Below are positions 6,356-15,231 of a stretch of DNA of 23,923 nucleotides, one piece after another. Numbering within the stretch: the stretch's first letter is position 1; the number at the start of each line of letters is the position of its first letter. Below the pieces are notes generated by a model that made no database searches, was not told where the DNA came from, and saw only the letters and a list, made by a program, of their open reading frames with translations. The stretch spans positions 1-23,923 of the forward strand of contig SKYG01000342.1 of NCBI GenBank assembly GCA_007128045.1. Reading direction: 5' to 3'. Made by a program: the position numbers and the translations under genes. Origin of the DNA: Bacteroidales bacterium (GTDB lineage Bacteria > Bacteroidota > Bacteroidia > Bacteroidales > UBA7960).

Positions 6356-7519
6356 GTGTTTGAACGAACCATCATACATCTAGACCAGGACACTTTCTTT
6401 GTGTCTGTAGAGCGCTTACAGAACAGCCGTTTGATTGGCAAGCCAGTGATCATCGGAGGCTTGGGCGACCGCGGGGTGGTGGCGGGATGCAGCTATGAGG
6501 CCCGGCAGTTTGGGGTGCACTCGGCCATGCCTATGAAGCTGGCACGCAACTTATGCCAGGAGGCCATCTTTATCCGTGGCGACATGCAGACCTACAGCAA
6601 GTACTCCAACATGGTAACAGATATTATTGCAGAGCAAGCACCGGTGTTTGAGAAGGCGTCTATTGATGAGCACTACCTGGACATCACGGGCATGGATCGC
6701 TTCTTTGGTTGTGAGAAGTGGGCTTCCGGGCTGCGTCAAACCCTGATCAAAGAAACAGGCTTGCCCATCTCGATGGGCATGTCGCGCAACAAGACCGTAT
6801 CAAAGATTGCCACCGGTGAGGCCAAGCCGAATGGGCAGTTGCAGGTTCAGCCAACGCTGATACATGATTTCCTGGATCCTTTATCTATCCGCAAGATCCC
6901 GATGATCGGAGCAAAGACCTATCATACCCTGCGCACCATGGGTATCGCCACCGTCAAGACCCTGCGCCAGATACCACAGGAGGTCATGGAGAAGATGATG
7001 GGCAAGAACGGGCTGTTGATATGGGAGCGGGCCAACGGCATCGACAACAGCCCGGTACAGACATGGAGCCAGCATAAGTCGATCAGCACGGAGACGACCT
7101 TCGAAACAGATACCATTGATATCATACACATAAACCAGTTACTGGCAGGTATGTGCGAGCAGTTGGCATTCAGGCTGCGAAAAAAGCAACAGCTCACAGG
7201 CTGTGTCACCATCAAGATTCGTTATGCCAATTTCGACACCCACAACCTGCAGCAAACCATCCCATATACATCATTTGATCACATACTGATACCGGTATGC
7301 AGGGAACTGTTCAGAAGGCTATACACCCGGCGCATGCTCATCCGCCTGGTAGGCATACAGTTTAGCCGCCTGGTAAGGGGTGTGCAGCAGCTAAACATGT
7401 TCGAAGAAACTCCCGAACTAATCAACCTCTATCAGGCCATCGACCGCATGCGCAACAAACACGGCAGCAACATCATACACAGAGCCCTAACCAGCACTAA
7501 TCCCAACCACAAACCATAA
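6356..7519 (+). CDS. dinB: Y-family DNA polymerase (DinB/Pol IV type), translesion
   Basis: Error-prone polymerase that copies damaged templates. The 387-aa product begins IIHLDQDTFFVSVE, with metal ligand D10 and steric-gate aromatics F14-F15; D104 and E105 in SIDEHYLD complete the catalytic set. MGMSRNKTVSKIATGEAKPNG is the family's conserved palm/thumb motif. The little finger is intact, and QLNMF at 345-349 fits the beta-clamp-binding pentapeptide, followed by a UmuC-like tail. The start is inferred: no ATG lies near the conserved N-terminus. GTG at 6356 gives the usual length, while the longest frame begins at a TTG inside the octamer repeat and would add 40 repeat-coded residues. dnaE follows 28 bp downstream in the same direction, so they are probably co-transcribed. 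Divergent to the LexA-like regulator. DinB is the safest name; an ImuB- or UmuC-like role in the cassette is possible. Confidence 0.9.
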   Translation: MFERTIIHLDQDTFFVSVERLQNSRLIGKPVIIGGLGDRGVVAGCSYEARQFGVHSAMPMKLARNLCQEAIFIRGDMQTYSKYSNMVTDIIAEQAPVFEKASIDEHYLDITGMDRFFGCEKWASGLRQTLIKETGLPISMGMSRNKTVSKIATGEAKPNGQLQVQPTLIHDFLDPLSIRKIPMIGAKTYHTLRTMGIATVKTLRQIPQEVMEKMMGKNGLLIWERANGIDNSPVQTWSQHKSISTETTFETDTIDIIHINQLLAGMCEQLAFRLRKKQQLTGCVTIKIRYANFDTHNLQQTIPYTSFDHILIPVCRELFRRLYTRRMLIRLVGIQFSRLVRGVQQLNMFEETPELINLYQAIDRMRNKHGSNIIHRALTSTNPNHKP

Positions 7520-7543
7520 ACCTTAAACCTTAAACCATAAACC
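7512..7543. repeat. Heptamer tract spanning the dinB stop and dnaE leader
   Basis: Four 7-bp units, AACCATA, AACCTTA, AACCTTA, AACCATA, then AACC, ending 4 bp before the dnaE ATG. The dinB TAA stop is built from the first and second units. Confidence 0.85.
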
Positions 7544-7547
7544 AACA

Positions 7548-10514
7548 ATGTTCACCAGTCATACATACTACAGCCTCCGTTACGGCACCATGTCGCCTGA
7601 ACAGCTTGTGACGCTTGCAAAGAAACACGGGATAGAACAGTTGGCATTGGCCGATATCAACAATGTCACGGCCATGCCGGAGTTTGTCAGGCTGTGCCGC
7701 CAGCACGGCATCAGGCCGGTAGCGGGGATAGAGTTCCGGAAGGGCCATCAGCTGTTATACATTGTGCTGGCCCGCAACCCTGAGGGGTTCACCAGCATGA
7801 ACCGGTTTCTGAGCCATCATAACCTTGGAGGCATTCCCCTTCCAGGCCGCTATCCTGTATGTGAGAACACCCTGGTCATATACCCCTTCAACCGGCTGGG
7901 GCCTGACTTTGGAACCCATCAAGGCAAACAGCCGGAAGAGGCTACGGGCAACGCCAATGTGTTCGCGGGCATACGGCCTGATGATCTTACACGCTTGTTG
8001 ACATCGCCCTGGCGGCATCACCCTGAGAAACTGCTTGCCCTATACCCCATCACCTTCGCCAGCAAATCTGATTATGAGTTACACCGCTACCTGCGTGCTA
8101 TCGACCACAACATCGTGCTGAGCCGGCTACAACCCCACCAGATGGCCAGTCCGCAGGAAGTATTGACAGACCGGCAAACAGCCTTTCGCCTGTACGAATG
8201 TTTCCCACAGCTACCCGTTAACACCGAGGCACTGTTCGGACAATGTGAGATGGACTTTGACTTCACGACGCCGAAAAACAAGAAGACCTTTACAGGTCAT
8301 CCGTCCGACGACAGGGCGCTGCTGCACAAGCTGGCGATCGACGGCCTCGGATACCGCTATGAAAGCAACAACAAAGAAGCTACCAGGCGGGTACTGCATG
8401 AGTTGGATATCATCGACAAGCTGGGGTTCTCATCCTATTTTCTGATCACCTGGGACATTATCCGCTATTCCATGTCGCGCGGATTCTATCATGTAGGCCG
8501 CGGCAGCGGCGCCAACAGCATCGTAGCCTATTGCCTGCGCATCACCAACGTAGACCCCATAGAGCTTGACCTGTACTTCGAACGTTTTATCAACCCCAAA
8601 CGGTCAACACCACCCGATTTCGACATCGACTACTCGTGGAAGGATCGCGACCAGGTGCTTGACTACATCTTCAAGCGCTATGGTCATGAGCATACGGCAC
8701 TGCTTGGTACCATATCCACATTCCGTGACCGCTCCATGATCAGGGAGCTGGGCAAGGTCGTGGGGCTCCCTAAAGCAGAGCTCGACATCCTGGTAAGACA
8801 GCATGAAACACACCAGAATCCAGATGGGCCAACCCGGAAAATAATCGAGTTGTCTGCCCGGCTTGCCGACTTCCCCAACATGCGAAGCATTCACGCGGGA
8901 GGAGTCCTTATATCAGAGAAACCCATCTGGAGCTATTCGGCCCTCGACCTGCCTCCCAAAGGGCTGCCTGTTGTGCAATGGGACATGGTTGTGGCGGAAG
9001 AGTTAAGCTTTGAGAAAATCGATATCCTGAGTCAACGCGGCATAGGGCATATCAACGATTGTACACAGATCGTAAAACAAAACCGGGGCATCACCATCGA
9101 CGTTCACCAGGTAGAACGCTTTAAAGAAGACGATAAGGTAAGGGCGTTGTTACGGTCGGGCGAAACGACAGGATGCTTTTATGTAGAAAGCCCTGCCATG
9201 CGTGGCCTGCTCAAGAAGCTTCGCTGCGACAACTACATCAGCCTGGTAGCGGCAAGTTCTATCATACGCCCCGGGGTGTCACGCTCCGGCATGATGCGTG
9301 CCTACATCGAACGCTTTCACCATCCTGAAAAGATAGAATACCTGCATCCGGTTATGGAGCAGCAGTTAAAAGAAACCTATGGTGTAATGGTGTACCAGGA
9401 GGATGTGATCAAGGTATGTCATCATTTCGCGGGGCTTGACCTGGCCGATGCCGATGTGTTGCGGCGCGCCATGAGCGGCAAATACCGGTCAAAGAAAGAG
9501 ATGCAGCGGATCGTTGACCGCTTTTTCAGCAATTGCAGGGAAAAAGGATATCCGGATAAGCTTACCAGGGAGGTGTGGAGACAAATAGAGTCTTTTGCAG
9601 GGTATTCATTTTCAAAGGCCCACTCCGCATCTTTTGCGGTAGAAAGCTACCAGAGTCTCTTCTTAAAAGCTTATTACCCGCTCGAGTTCATGACAGCCGT
9701 AGTGAACAATTTCGGCGGCTTTTACCGCAGCGAAGTGTATTTCAATGAAGCCCGTCGACTAGGGGCGAACATTCAACTGCCCTGCGTAAACAACAGCCAG
9801 CAGGTAACCACCATCACAGGGAATGACATCTTTATCGGCTTTGTCCACATCCAAAACCTGGAACACAAACTTGCCGAAAAGATATGTATGCTCAGGGAGC
9901 AGGAGGGGCTCTTCACCAGTCTCGACAACTTCACCGGGCGTACCGGAGCCTCTCTCGAACAACTGCTTATCCTGATACGCCTCAATGCCTTCAGGTTTAC
10001 CGGAATACCAAAGGCCCAGCTCATGTGGATGGCACACCTGCTTACGGGGAAGAAGCCAGACAGAAACCCTGGCTTGTTTTCCATGCCTGTCAGCAAATTC
10101 AAGCTTCCGGAACCTGAATCCGATCCGGTACAAGACGCCTATGATGAGATGGAGTTGCTCGGGTACTGTGTAAGCATGAGCCCCTTTGACCTGCTACAAA
10201 CAGCTTTCAGAGGTGAGATCAGGGCCAGGGATATGCTTCATTATACAGGAAAAACAGTCCGTATGCTGGGATGGCTCGTTGCAATCAAGTATGTACGTAC
10301 AATCAGGAAGGAAACGATGCATTTCGGATGCTTCATCGATAATCAGGGAGATTTTTTCGACACCGTACATTTCCCCCAGACATCCAAAGCCTACCCTTTC
10401 CGGGGTAATGGCGTATACTTGCTTAAAGGGGTAATTAACGAAGAATTCGGCTTCCCTTCACTCACAGCAGAAAAGATGGCCCGGCTGCCACTACGCCCCG
10501 ACCCGCGCAGCTGA
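7548..10514 (+). CDS. dnaE2: Short DNA polymerase III alpha subunit (DnaE2/ImuC-like)
   Basis: C-family replicative-type polymerase of 988 aa, shorter than the 1150-1200 aa of a main DnaE. The N-terminal PHP domain (about 1-270) has HTYYSLRYG and ALADINN where active PHP domains have HxxYS and TDH, so its metal site looks degraded. The polymerase core is intact: PDFDIDY gives D359 and D361, and D492 in EKIDILSQRG matches the third catalytic Asp. RSIHAGGVLIS, MVYQEDV and SFSKAHSASFA are standard C-family motifs. The end carries helix-hairpin-helix and OB-fold regions (VRMLGWLVAIKYVRTI) and lacks the long tau-binding tail. I saw no clear clamp-binding pentapeptide. The operon with dinB and the nearby S24 regulator parallel the imuA-imuB-dnaE2 mutagenesis cassettes of other phyla. 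The DnaE2 role is inferred from context and size; that it is the cell's only DnaE is less likely. It looks richer in G and C than the ribosomal genes by eye. Confidence 0.87.
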   Translation: MFTSHTYYSLRYGTMSPEQLVTLAKKHGIEQLALADINNVTAMPEFVRLCRQHGIRPVAGIEFRKGHQLLYIVLARNPEGFTSMNRFLSHHNLGGIPLPGRYPVCENTLVIYPFNRLGPDFGTHQGKQPEEATGNANVFAGIRPDDLTRLLTSPWRHHPEKLLALYPITFASKSDYELHRYLRAIDHNIVLSRLQPHQMASPQEVLTDRQTAFRLYECFPQLPVNTEALFGQCEMDFDFTTPKNKKTFTGHPSDDRALLHKLAIDGLGYRYESNNKEATRRVLHELDIIDKLGFSSYFLITWDIIRYSMSRGFYHVGRGSGANSIVAYCLRITNVDPIELDLYFERFINPKRSTPPDFDIDYSWKDRDQVLDYIFKRYGHEHTALLGTISTFRDRSMIRELGKVVGLPKAELDILVRQHETHQNPDGPTRKIIELSARLADFPNMRSIHAGGVLISEKPIWSYSALDLPPKGLPVVQWDMVVAEELSFEKIDILSQRGIGHINDCTQIVKQNRGITIDVHQVERFKEDDKVRALLRSGETTGCFYVESPAMRGLLKKLRCDNYISLVAASSIIRPGVSRSGMMRAYIERFHHPEKIEYLHPVMEQQLKETYGVMVYQEDVIKVCHHFAGLDLADADVLRRAMSGKYRSKKEMQRIVDRFFSNCREKGYPDKLTREVWRQIESFAGYSFSKAHSASFAVESYQSLFLKAYYPLEFMTAVVNNFGGFYRSEVYFNEARRLGANIQLPCVNNSQQVTTITGNDIFIGFVHIQNLEHKLAEKICMLREQEGLFTSLDNFTGRTGASLEQLLILIRLNAFRFTGIPKAQLMWMAHLLTGKKPDRNPGLFSMPVSKFKLPEPESDPVQDAYDEMELLGYCVSMSPFDLLQTAFRGEIRARDMLHYTGKTVRMLGWLVAIKYVRTIRKETMHFGCFIDNQGDFFDTVHFPQTSKAYPFRGNGVYLLKGVINEEFGFPSLTAEKMARLPLRPDPRS

Positions 10515-10554
10515 CAAACCGGGTGATCCGTCATATCATGTCGGGCGGTAACGA

Positions 10555-10869
10555 TTAGGCTTGTGCCGTCGGACCACCAAGATTCATGGGCAATCCAGGA
10601 TTGCCAGAATCTTTTATGGGCCCATGTACCGATTCAAACTTTCCGAGGTTTTCCTGCAAGGCCTTCATCAACCGTTTGGCATGTTGAGGTGTAAGAATGA
10701 TACGCGACTTCACCTTTGCTTTAGGCACGCCAGGCATCAAACGAACAAAATCGACAACAAACTCTGTGTTCGAATGAGTGATGATGGCCAGATTGGAATA
10801 TACCCCATCGGCTACTTCTTCACCAAGTTCAATATTTATTTGATTATCGGGCTTTTGTTTTTCAGACAT
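10555..10869 (-). CDS. DUF3467 family protein
   Basis: Small protein of 104 aa matching the DUF3467 family (INIELGEEVADGVYSNLAIITHSNTEF, then a RIILTPQHAKRLMKAL segment). Function unknown; it has no signal peptide or membrane segment, so it is presumably cytosolic. It starts 21 bp after the rpoC stop and is probably the last gene of the rpoBC transcript. To my knowledge this neighbour relationship with rpoC is common in Bacteroidota, which hints at a link to transcription but does not prove one. The C-terminal 20 residues are Gly/Pro-rich and probably disordered. It converges with dnaE across a 40-bp gap in which I found no clear terminator hairpin. Confidence 0.85.
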   Translation of the reverse strand: MSEKQKPDNQINIELGEEVADGVYSNLAIITHSNTEFVVDFVRLMPGVPKAKVKSRIILTPQHAKRLMKALQENLGKFESVHGPIKDSGNPGLPMNLGGPTAQA

Positions 10870-10890
10870 GCTACAGTTTTTTTGTGTTTA

Positions 10891-13800
10891 CTAAGGTTCT
10901 ACAGATACCGACTTGGCTTTGGAAGCCATTAACATATCGTATTCTTCCAAAGAGCCCACGATAATATTTTCGTACTCCCGCAATCCGGTTCCGGCAGGAA
11001 TCAGATGTCCTACAATGACATTCTCTTTTAGTCCGTTCAGTCCATCACGTTTTGCATTGACAGCAGCATCGGTCAGCACCTTGGTAGTTTCCTGGAAGGA
11101 AGCTGCGGAGATAAAGCTCTTGGTTTGCAGTGAAGCCTTCGTAATACCTTGTAACTGCTGACGTGCAGTGGCGCCATTGGCATCACGGGCTGTGACCAGG
11201 GCCTTATCACGCCGACGAAGCAGCGAGTTCTCATCGCGTAGCTTCCTGGCAGTGATGATCTGCCCGGGCTTCAGGTTGGATTCACCAGCATCGACAACCA
11301 CCTTCTTCCCAAATATTGAGTCGTTCTCCTCCATAAACTCAACCTTATTCACGATCTCATTTTCCAGGAATCTGGTATCACCCGGATCATCTATGGTAAC
11401 CTTGCGCATCATCTGACGCACGATGATCTCAAAATGCTTGTCATTGATCTTCACGCCCTGCATACGATACACCTCCTGAACCTCATTCACAATATATTCC
11501 TGTACAGCCGTAGGGCCTTTGATGGCCAGGATGTCGGCCGGAGTGATCGGCCCGTCGGAAAGTGGCGTGCCAGCTTTCACAAAGTCATTCTCCTGGGCCA
11601 GAATCTGCTTGCTAAGTGCTACCAGATAGCGTTTCTCATCGCCGGTTTTTGATGTAATGATCACTTCACGGTTACCCCGTTTGATCTTCTTACCGAAAGA
11701 CACAACACCATCTATCTCAGATACAACGGCAGGATCAGAAGGATTTCGTGCTTCAAACAACTCAGTGATCCGGGGCAAACCACCTGTTATATCGCCAGAT
11801 TTTCCGACAGCTCTCGGGATCTTCGCAATGGTCGAACCGGAAACAAGCTCCTTGCCTTCGGGTACCACGATGTGAGCACCAACAGGCATGTCATACAACC
11901 GTACTTCTTCGCCATTGGCATCGATAATGCTGATTGACGGGTTTCTGGTCTTATCCTTGGTTTCTATGATCACCTTTTCGTAGTATCCGGTTTGTTCATC
12001 TGAATCAGTACGGTATGTAGTACCTTCAATCATGTTGTTGAAAACAACTTTACCGGTAACGTCAGAGATGATCACAGCATTATACGGATCCCACTCACAG
12101 ATCAGATCACCACTAACGACCTCCTGGCCGTTCTGATAATACAGGTTGGCACCATACGGAATGTTCTGACTTGTCAATACCATCCTGGTATTTTTGTCGA
12201 CGATGCGCATCTCGGCAGACCTTCCGATTACAACGAAATAGTCTCTCCCTTCAAGGCTTGTAAATGGAACTGACCGTAGCTCATCGATCTCCAGGATACC
12301 ACCATATTTTGCATTGATCTTCGATGCAGTGGCAATATTCGATGCCGTACCACCTACGTGGAAGGTACGCAGGGTAAGCTGTGTGCCGGGCTCACCGATC
12401 GACTGCGCAGCGATAACACCCACAGCTTCTCCTTTTTGAACCATTCTTCCCGTGGCCAGGTTGCGGCCATAGCATTTGCCACATACGCCATGCTTGGACT
12501 CGCAGGTAAGCACCGATCTGATCTCAACTGCTTCAATCGGGGAGTCCTCAATTAGTTGCGATATCTCTTCAGTAAGCTCTTCACCGGCTTCAATGATCAG
12601 TTTACCTGTTGTAGGATGGTAAATATCGAGTAATGAAGTACGGCCTAAGATACGATCATACAGCGTCTCTACAGTTTCTTCATTGTTTTTTAGTGCAGTA
12701 GCGGTCAAGCCCCTCAAGGTACCACAATCTGATTCATTAATAATCACATCCTGTGATACGTCGACCAGACGCCTGGTAAGGTAACCGGCATCAGCTGTCT
12801 TAAGAGCGGTATCAGCCAAACCTTTACGGGCACCGTGAGTGGAGATAAAGTACTCCAATACAGACAGTCCTTCCTTAAAGTTCGACAAGATGGGGTTCTC
12901 AATAATCTCACCCCCTTTGGCACCAGATTTCTGTGGTTTAGCCATCAGCCCCCTCATACCGGAAAGCTGCCTGATCTGTTCCTTAGAACCCCTGGCACCT
13001 GAATCGAGCATCATGAATACCGGGTTAAAGCCTTGGTTATCAGCTGTCGTTTGGTCGATCAGTACTTTGGTAAGTTTTGCATTGGTATGTGTCCAGATGT
13101 CAATGATCTGGTTATACCGTTCGTTGTTGGTAATAAAGCCCATGCTATAGTTGCCACGCACCTCTTCTACCTGTTCGTCAGCCTGGTCTATCAGAATTTT
13201 CTTCTCTTCAGGCACCAGGATGTCTCCCAGGTTAAATGACAGGCCTCCACGAAATGCCATGGTAAAGCCGAGGTCTTTGATATCATCAAGAAACTTAGAG
13301 GTTCTTGAAATACCAGTAACCTTCATAATGCCTCCAATGATATCCCGCAGGGCTTTTTTCGTAAGAAGCTGGTTGATGTATCCGTACTCTTCCGGAATAA
13401 CCTGGTTAAATAACACCCTTCCAACAGTTGTTTCAATAACCCGGTATATCAGCTTATCATTTTCCCTCACCTTGACCCGCACTTTTATGACAGCATGCAG
13501 GTTGGCAGCGCCTTCATTATGAGCAATGATGACCTCTTCAGGCCCGTAAAATGTCAGGCCTTCCCCTTTTACCGGATGTTCCGGAGTGCTTATTCTATGC
13601 TTTGTCATATAATAAAGCCCAAGTACCATATCCTGGGATGGGACAGCAATAGGCGCACCATTGGCAGGGTTCAGGATGTTATGTGAAGCCAGCATAAGCA
13701 GCTGTGCCTCCAGGATGGCAGCATTTCCCAAAGGAAGGTGCACCGCCATCTGGTCACCGTCAAAGTCGGCATTAAAGGCCGTACATACCAACGGGTGAAG

Positions 13801-15183
13801 CTGAATGGCTTTGCCTTCGATCAGCTTTGGCTGAAAAGCCTGTATACCCAGACGGTGAAGCGTGGGAGCCCTGTTAAGAAGAACAGGATGCCCTTTAAGC
13901 ACATTCTCCAGAATATCCCATACTACAGGATCTTTTCTGTCTACAATTTTTTTGGCAGATTTGACCGTTTTCACGATCCCCCGCTCCAGCATCTTTCTGA
14001 TGATAAAAGGTTTAAACAACTCTGATGCCATTTCTTTGGGAATACCACACTCATGCAGCTTCAACTCAGGCCCAACAACGATTACTGACCTGGCTGAATA
14101 GTCGACACGCTTACCGAGCAGATTCTGCCTGAACCGGCCCTGCTTACCCTTCAAGCTATCACTCAACGACTTAAGAGGTCTGTTCGACTCTGTCTTTACA
14201 GCATTCGTCTTTCTGGAGTTGTCAAAGAGTGAATCAACAGCCTCCTGCAGCATCCTCTTTTCGTTTCTCAGGATAACATCAGGTGCTTTTATCTCAATAA
14301 GTCTCTTCAGCCGGTTATTGCGGATGATCACCCTGCGGTAAAGGTCATTCAGGTCACTGGTGGCAAATCGTCCTCCATCAAGAGGAACCAAAGGCCGCAG
14401 TTCGGGTGGAATTACCGGAACAACGTCAACGATCATCCATGCAGGTTTGTTTTCGATAGACAGCTGAGAATCGCGGAACGCCTCGACTACCTGCAGGCGC
14501 TTTAATGCATCCGCTTTGCGTTGTTGTGATGTTTCGGTGTCGGCCTTATGACGCAGGTCATAGGATAGCTGATCCAAATCCAGACGGGATAAAATATCTT
14601 TCAGAGCTTCTGCTCCCATTCTGGCAATAAATTTGTTCGGGTCTGTATCCTCCAGCAACTGATTCTCTTTGGGAAGGGTCTCCAGGATGGTAAAATATTC
14701 CTCCTCTGTAAGAAAATCCAGGTAGTTCAACTCACCAAACAGTACACCAGCGTTGATCACCACATAGCGTTCATAATAGATGATCTGGTCAAGTTTCTTT
14801 GAAGGCAGGCCTAAAAGGTATCCGATCTTGTTCGGCAAGGAACGGAAGAACCAAATGTGAGCAACGGGTACCACCAATTTTATGTGTCCCATTCGCTCAC
14901 GGCGAACCTTCTTCTCTGTTACTTCGACACCACAACGGTCGCACACGATACCTTTGTACCGGATGCGTTTATATTTCCCACAATGACATTCCCAATCCTT
15001 AACAGGACCAAATATCCGCTCACAAAACAAACCATCTCTTTCAGGCTTATAAGTGCGGTAATTGATGGTTTCTGGCTTCAGCACTTCTCCGTGAGACCTT
15101 TCCAGAACTGATTCCGGAGATGCCAGGCTGATGGTAATGCTGGAGAAATTGCTTTTTACGTTCGATTCTTTTCTGAAAGCCAT
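10891..15183 (-). CDS. rpoC: RNA polymerase beta' subunit
   Basis: Catalytic subunit of the core RNA polymerase, 1430 aa, full length for Bacteroidota. The N-terminal zinc-binding domain has C66, C68, C81 and C84 (CHCG ... CDRCG). The active-site motif NADFDGDQ holds the three Mg-binding Asp residues D473, D475 and D477. The trigger-loop and bridge-helix regions (e.g. MRGLMAKPQKSGAKGGEIIENPI) and a second zinc site (CESKHGVCGKCYG) are present. The ATG at 15183 gives the expected MAFRKES-type N-terminus. It lies 48 bp downstream of rpoB on the same strand, the universal rpoB-rpoC order, and is followed closely by the DUF3467 gene. The gap to rpoB contains only a weak 5-bp stem (ATGTT/AACAT). 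Confidence 0.99.
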   Translation of the reverse strand: MAFRKESNVKSNFSSITISLASPESVLERSHGEVLKPETINYRTYKPERDGLFCERIFGPVKDWECHCGKYKRIRYKGIVCDRCGVEVTEKKVRRERMGHIKLVVPVAHIWFFRSLPNKIGYLLGLPSKKLDQIIYYERYVVINAGVLFGELNYLDFLTEEEYFTILETLPKENQLLEDTDPNKFIARMGAEALKDILSRLDLDQLSYDLRHKADTETSQQRKADALKRLQVVEAFRDSQLSIENKPAWMIVDVVPVIPPELRPLVPLDGGRFATSDLNDLYRRVIIRNNRLKRLIEIKAPDVILRNEKRMLQEAVDSLFDNSRKTNAVKTESNRPLKSLSDSLKGKQGRFRQNLLGKRVDYSARSVIVVGPELKLHECGIPKEMASELFKPFIIRKMLERGIVKTVKSAKKIVDRKDPVVWDILENVLKGHPVLLNRAPTLHRLGIQAFQPKLIEGKAIQLHPLVCTAFNADFDGDQMAVHLPLGNAAILEAQLLMLASHNILNPANGAPIAVPSQDMVLGLYYMTKHRISTPEHPVKGEGLTFYGPEEVIIAHNEGAANLHAVIKVRVKVRENDKLIYRVIETTVGRVLFNQVIPEEYGYINQLLTKKALRDIIGGIMKVTGISRTSKFLDDIKDLGFTMAFRGGLSFNLGDILVPEEKKILIDQADEQVEEVRGNYSMGFITNNERYNQIIDIWTHTNAKLTKVLIDQTTADNQGFNPVFMMLDSGARGSKEQIRQLSGMRGLMAKPQKSGAKGGEIIENPILSNFKEGLSVLEYFISTHGARKGLADTALKTADAGYLTRRLVDVSQDVIINESDCGTLRGLTATALKNNEETVETLYDRILGRTSLLDIYHPTTGKLIIEAGEELTEEISQLIEDSPIEAVEIRSVLTCESKHGVCGKCYGRNLATGRMVQKGEAVGVIAAQSIGEPGTQLTLRTFHVGGTASNIATASKINAKYGGILEIDELRSVPFTSLEGRDYFVVIGRSAEMRIVDKNTRMVLTSQNIPYGANLYYQNGQEVVSGDLICEWDPYNAVIISDVTGKVVFNNMIEGTTYRTDSDEQTGYYEKVIIETKDKTRNPSISIIDANGEEVRLYDMPVGAHIVVPEGKELVSGSTIAKIPRAVGKSGDITGGLPRITELFEARNPSDPAVVSEIDGVVSFGKKIKRGNREVIITSKTGDEKRYLVALSKQILAQENDFVKAGTPLSDGPITPADILAIKGPTAVQEYIVNEVQEVYRMQGVKINDKHFEIIVRQMMRKVTIDDPGDTRFLENEIVNKVEFMEENDSIFGKKVVVDAGESNLKPGQIITARKLRDENSLLRRRDKALVTARDANGATARQQLQGITKASLQTKSFISAASFQETTKVLTDAAVNAKRDGLNGLKENVIVGHLIPAGTGLREYENIIVGSLEEYDMLMASKAKSVSVEP

Positions 15184-15231
15184 ATATTAAATGTTGTTTA
15201 ATAACATATTATAAAAAGGGGCACAGGTAAC

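Noticed and set aside
10515..10554. Terminator between convergent dnaE and DUF3467
   Set aside because: No inverted repeat with a T-run could be found in the 40-bp gap.
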